A DNA stretch of 8,470 nucleotides from Vibrio sp. (GTDB taxonomy: Bacteria; Pseudomonadota; Gammaproteobacteria; Enterobacterales; Vibrionaceae): the NCBI GenBank assembly GCA_007124475.1, contig SLFB01000322.1, positions 1 through 8,470 on the forward strand, read 5' to 3'. The notes beneath the pieces are model-generated. The model made no database searches. It saw nothing but the letters and a program-made list of their open reading frames with translations, and was not told the DNA's origin. Shown here piece after piece: positions 5,130 to 8,470 of this stretch (its first letter is position 1; the number at the start of each line of letters is the position of its first letter). The translations under genes were made by a program, and so were the position numbers.

Positions 5130-8100
5130 GTAGCACATCGTCAGCGGTCGTCACACCGTTAGATCCCCTTACTTTTCCACTGCATGGCGCGCGATTGATT
5201 GAAGCGTCAGCGGGCACTGGAAAAACCTTTACCATTGCAGGTTTATATTTACGCTTATTACTTGGGCATGGCGATGCCACTACTCGCCACCCAACGCCAC
5301 TGACGGTAGATCAAATCTTGGTGGTGACGTTTACGGAAGCGGCCACGGCAGAATTACGCGATCGTATTCGTCAGCGTATTCATCTAGCGCGACTGGCTTT
5401 TTTGCGCGGCTCTAGTGATGATCCTGTCATTCAAGGTCTGTTGGCTGATTATGACGATCACATCTTGGCTGCCAAGGTTTTATTGCAAGCTGAACGACAA
5501 ATGGATGAAGCGGCGGTGTACACCATTCACGGCTTTTGCCAGCGGATGCTGACGCAAAATGCGTTTGAATCAGGGAGCCGTTTCAACCATGAATTTATCA
5601 CCAATGAAAGTGATTTAAAGGCGCAAGTGGTCGCCGATTATTGGCGTCGCCAGTTTTATCCATTGTCGCTTGAGTTGGCGGCGGAAGTTCGTCGTTTATG
5701 GCCGTCCCCACAGGCGTTATTAGAAAAAATTGGCGGCTACTTAACGGGCTCTCCCTTGAGTTTATCGGTTCAGGCGATGGAGGGAGAATTAAGCGCACTG
5801 TATCAAACGTGCCTAGCTCGAGTGGCGGAGTTAAAGCAGCAATGGTTGCAATATCATCAAGATATCACGCCTTGTATTGAAGGCTCAGATTTGCACGCCG
5901 CAACGAAAAAAGCACTGCTCAAGCGGGTCGATTTTTTAACTCAGTGGGCGCATCAAACCTCTCATCAATTGCTGTTACCCGATGAGCTAACGGAATTCAC
6001 GCAAACTGGCTTAAACGCTAAATCGAAAAAGGGCAATCCACCCCAGCATGCTTTGTTTGTCATGATTGAAGATTTTTTATCTCAGCCGAATGACTTATAT
6101 GCGCCGTTGCTGGCTCATGCGATTGCCCATTGTCGCCATCGCCTAGCGAAGGCCAAAGCGCAGAAGCAATGGTTATCGTTTGATGATCTGTTAACTCAAC
6201 TGTCAGCGGCGATTGATCAAGATGAATCAGGACAATTAACCGAGCGAATTCGCCAATTATATCCGGTGGCGATGATCGATGAGTTTCAAGATACCGATCC
6301 GCTGCAATACAGCATTTTTAGTCGCATCTATTTGCCACAAGCCGAATGTGGCTTATTAATGATTGGCGATCCGAAACAGGCGATTTATGGTTTTCGGGGC
6401 GCGGATATCTTTACCTACATCAAAGCTCGTCAGCAGGTGAGTGCCCATTACACCTTAGGCACTAACTGGCGTTCTAGCGCACAAATGGTGAGCGCAGTTA
6501 ACCAGTTATTTAGCTCATCAACTAGCCCTTTTATGTATGATCAAGACATTCCGTTTTTGCCGGTTGCCGCTAGCCCGAACGCCGATAAGCGACAATGGCT
6601 ACTCAACGGGCACAGTCAACCAGCCTTAACCTATTGGCTGCAAGAGGCCGATAAACCAATCCCAAAAACGGAATACTTATCCTGCATGGCTAAGGCGTGT
6701 GCAAGTCAGATCCAAGCTATTTTAACCGCCGCACAGCATCAGCAAGCGTATTTTAAAACCGCGCATGGGCAAAAGCTGATTCAGGCTGGTGATATTGCGG
6801 TGTTGGTTCGCACTGGCAGCGAAGGGCGGATGATCAAACAAGCCCTTGCTGAGCAAGGCATTGCCAGCGTTTACCTTTCCAATCGAGATAGCGTGCTTAG
6901 TAGCGATGTCGCGTTAGATATGCAGCGCTTATTACAAGCGGTGCTCACCCCTGACGATGAGCGGGCGTTACGCGCGTGTTTAGCATCGCCCTTATTTGCT
7001 CTGGATGCGCTGAGTTTGGATGAGTTAAACAACAATGAAATCGTTTGGGATAAGGTACTTAACGAGTTCAAAGGCTATCGTCAATTATGGGCGGAGCGTG
7101 GTGTATTGCCTATGCTGCGTAATGTTATGAGCAAGCGACACATTGCGGAGCGTTGGTTAGCAGAGCCTAATGGTGAGCGTCTGCTCACCGATTTTATGCA
7201 CATCGGTGAGTTGCTGCAGCAAGCTCGGCAAGAGATCGATAGTGATCATGGCTTATTACGTTGGTTAGCTCAGGGGATCAGTGATGCACTGCACGGCTTA
7301 GGGGGTCAAGATGATCAGATCCAACGTTTGGAATCAGAACAAAACTTAGTGCAAATTGTCACTATCCATAAGTCGAAAGGCCTTGAGTATAATTTGGTCT
7401 TTTTGCCTTTTGTGACCAGCTATCGCAAAGCCAATGAAGCGAAATACTACGACTCAGCAAAGGATCAAACCATACTCGATATCACTGACAGTGAAGCCGC
7501 GCTTGAACAAGCCGATAAAGAGCGCTTGGCAGAAGATCTGCGTTTGATTTATGTTGCCTTGACGCGTGCGGTCTATGGCTGTTTTATCGGTATCGCGCCG
7601 CTGCGCAATGGTCAGTCGAGCAAAGAGCCGACAGGGGTTCATTTAAGTGCCATCGGTTATTTATTGCAAAAAGGTCAGGCAGGAGGCATCGCTGATTTAC
7701 GTTTGGCTCTCGATGCGCAAAGTAACGCTGAGGTGACTGTTAGCGAGCCGCCAGCAGCGCGAGCAGAAGTCTTCACTGTGATGGATAAAGAGAGTGAGAT
7801 ACTGAGCGCGCGCACGTTACAAAGCCATATTGATCGTCATTGGCGGGTGACGAGTTATTCTGGTTTAGTTAAGCAATCGAGTAAAGCGGCTCACCATGAA
7901 CCAAGTTTGGAAGTGGCAGGCTTTGATATTGATTCCGCCGATGAGCAGAGGCTCACACCGTTGACGAACACGGAACGGTCGATTTTTAGTTTTCCGCGTG
8001 GTGCTGCGCCGGGAACGTTTTTGCACAGCTTGTTTGAAGTGGTGGAATTTACCGAATCGGCCAACAGTGATGAGAATCAGCAACGAATCCTTGAATTGAT

Positions 8101-8470
8101 GGAACGAGAGCAGGTTGATCTGGAATGGTTACCTGTGTTGCAGCAGTTGGTGGATACCGTTTTAGCCACCCCGCTCGATGGTAAGGTATTACGCTTAAAT
8201 CAAAAACATGCCCGTCAACGTTTGGTGGAAATGGAATTTCTTTTGCCGATTGAGGTGTTGAGCGCACCGAGTCTCAATCGCATTGTGCAGCGTCATGATC
8301 CTTTATCTGCCAAAGCAAGCGAACTCGGCTTTTATCCGGTACAAGGCATGCTCAAAGGATTTATTGACTTAGTGTTTGAACATCAAGGTAAATATTACTT
8401 ATTAGATTGGAAGTCCAACCATTTGGGCGATGAGATCAGCGCTTATCACGGCGAGCGTTTAAAAGCGGCG
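5126..8470 (+). CDS. recB: RecB, exonuclease V (RecBCD) beta subunit (3' end outside window)
   Basis: RecB is the 3'-5' superfamily 1 helicase of RecBCD, and its C-terminal domain is the complex's only nuclease. The frame is open for 1115 codons to the window edge; E. coli RecB has 1180 residues. Visible motifs in order are Walker A EASAGTGKT (26-34, K33), the motif Ia region VVTFTEAATAELRDRI, TIHGFCQRML, Walker B DEFQDTD (385-391), GDPKQAIYGFRGAD (from 414), TNWRSS, HKSKGLEY (748-755) and LRLIYVALTRA (805-815). The nuclease begins near FPRGAAPGTFLHSLFE, with H967, D1081 in GFIDLVF, and D1094 and K1096 in LLDWKSN. These match E. coli H956, D1067, D1080 and K1082, so the active site is intact. 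The missing end should carry the last part of the nuclease, including its QxxxY region. ATG 5126 is set by homology (LDPL..PL.G.RLIEASAGTGKT) and AAAGG upstream. recD is expected next. Identification is secure. Confidence 0.98.
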   Translation, partial: MSSTSSAVVTPLDPLTFPLHGARLIEASAGTGKTFTIAGLYLRLLLGHGDATTRHPTPLTVDQILVVTFTEAATAELRDRIRQRIHLARLAFLRGSSDDPVIQGLLADYDDHILAAKVLLQAERQMDEAAVYTIHGFCQRMLTQNAFESGSRFNHEFITNESDLKAQVVADYWRRQFYPLSLELAAEVRRLWPSPQALLEKIGGYLTGSPLSLSVQAMEGELSALYQTCLARVAELKQQWLQYHQDITPCIEGSDLHAATKKALLKRVDFLTQWAHQTSHQLLLPDELTEFTQTGLNAKSKKGNPPQHALFVMIEDFLSQPNDLYAPLLAHAIAHCRHRLAKAKAQKQWLSFDDLLTQLSAAIDQDESGQLTERIRQLYPVAMIDEFQDTDPLQYSIFSRIYLPQAECGLLMIGDPKQAIYGFRGADIFTYIKARQQVSAHYTLGTNWRSSAQMVSAVNQLFSSSTSPFMYDQDIPFLPVAASPNADKRQWLLNGHSQPALTYWLQEADKPIPKTEYLSCMAKACASQIQAILTAAQHQQAYFKTAHGQKLIQAGDIAVLVRTGSEGRMIKQALAEQGIASVYLSNRDSVLSSDVALDMQRLLQAVLTPDDERALRACLASPLFALDALSLDELNNNEIVWDKVLNEFKGYRQLWAERGVLPMLRNVMSKRHIAERWLAEPNGERLLTDFMHIGELLQQARQEIDSDHGLLRWLAQGISDALHGLGGQDDQIQRLESEQNLVQIVTIHKSKGLEYNLVFLPFVTSYRKANEAKYYDSAKDQTILDITDSEAALEQADKERLAEDLRLIYVALTRAVYGCFIGIAPLRNGQSSKEPTGVHLSAIGYLLQKGQAGGIADLRLALDAQSNAEVTVSEPPAARAEVFTVMDKESEILSARTLQSHIDRHWRVTSYSGLVKQSSKAAHHEPSLEVAGFDIDSADEQRLTPLTNTERSIFSFPRGAAPGTFLHSLFEVVEFTESANSDENQQRILELMEREQVDLEWLPVLQQLVDTVLATPLDGKVLRLNQKHARQRLVEMEFLLPIEVLSAPSLNRIVQRHDPLSAKASELGFYPVQGMLKGFIDLVFEHQGKYYLLDWKSNHLGDEISAYHGERLKAA

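Noticed and set aside
8146..8153. GTTGGTGG in recB, and GATGGTGG at 1391-1398, matching the Haemophilus-type Chi pattern GNTGGTGG
   Set aside because: A seven-base constraint is expected to occur about once or more by chance here, and no E. coli Chi octamer is present on either strand.
1..8470. A novel defence or mobile system in the window
   Set aside because: All large genes are recognised housekeeping or common accessory families. There are no integrases, transposases, terminal repeats or abrupt change in codon style. RecBCD itself limits phage DNA but is not new.

Overview
The window is ordinary chromosomal DNA from a gammaproteobacterium, most probably a Vibrio or close relative. This rests on how closely the RecC and RecB proteins resemble enterobacterial RecBCD, and on recC being followed almost directly by recB. 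In Escherichia coli the protease gene ptrA lies between them. No mobile element, CRISPR array, tRNA or rRNA is visible, and no gap between genes exceeds about 110 bases.

Layout: (1) bases 1-402, minus strand, hold the N-terminal 134 residues of a LysR-type regulator whose sequence is strikingly like E. coli YeiE. (2) Bases 403-509 are an AT-rich divergent control region. (3) Bases 510-1481, plus strand, hold a complete ten-helix transporter or channel of the TDT/TehA family. (4) Bases 1476-1582 consist almost wholly of two large inverted repeats, the second ending 3 bases before the recC start. (5) Bases 1583-5029 hold complete recC with a GTG start. (6) Bases 5034-5129 hold a possible 31-codon ORF with a signal-peptide-like core, joined to recC and recB by overlapping stop and start codons. 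(7) Bases 5126-8470 hold recB, 1115 codons, cut by the window edge inside the nuclease domain but after its key catalytic residues.

How they work together: RecC and RecB, with RecD (not in the window, probably just downstream), form the RecBCD helicase-nuclease. It processes double-strand breaks and degrades foreign linear DNA. The LysR/TDT pair is a separate unit in which the regulator probably controls the divergent transporter. The YeiE likeness, together with the TDT family including sulfite exporters, suggests sulfite or another small anion as the signal and cargo. That is inference.

No undescribed multi-gene system is visible. The observations most worth a second look are the strong RNA hairpin covering the recC ribosome-binding region, the second inverted repeat beside it, and the stop/start relay with a tiny ORF between recC and recB.
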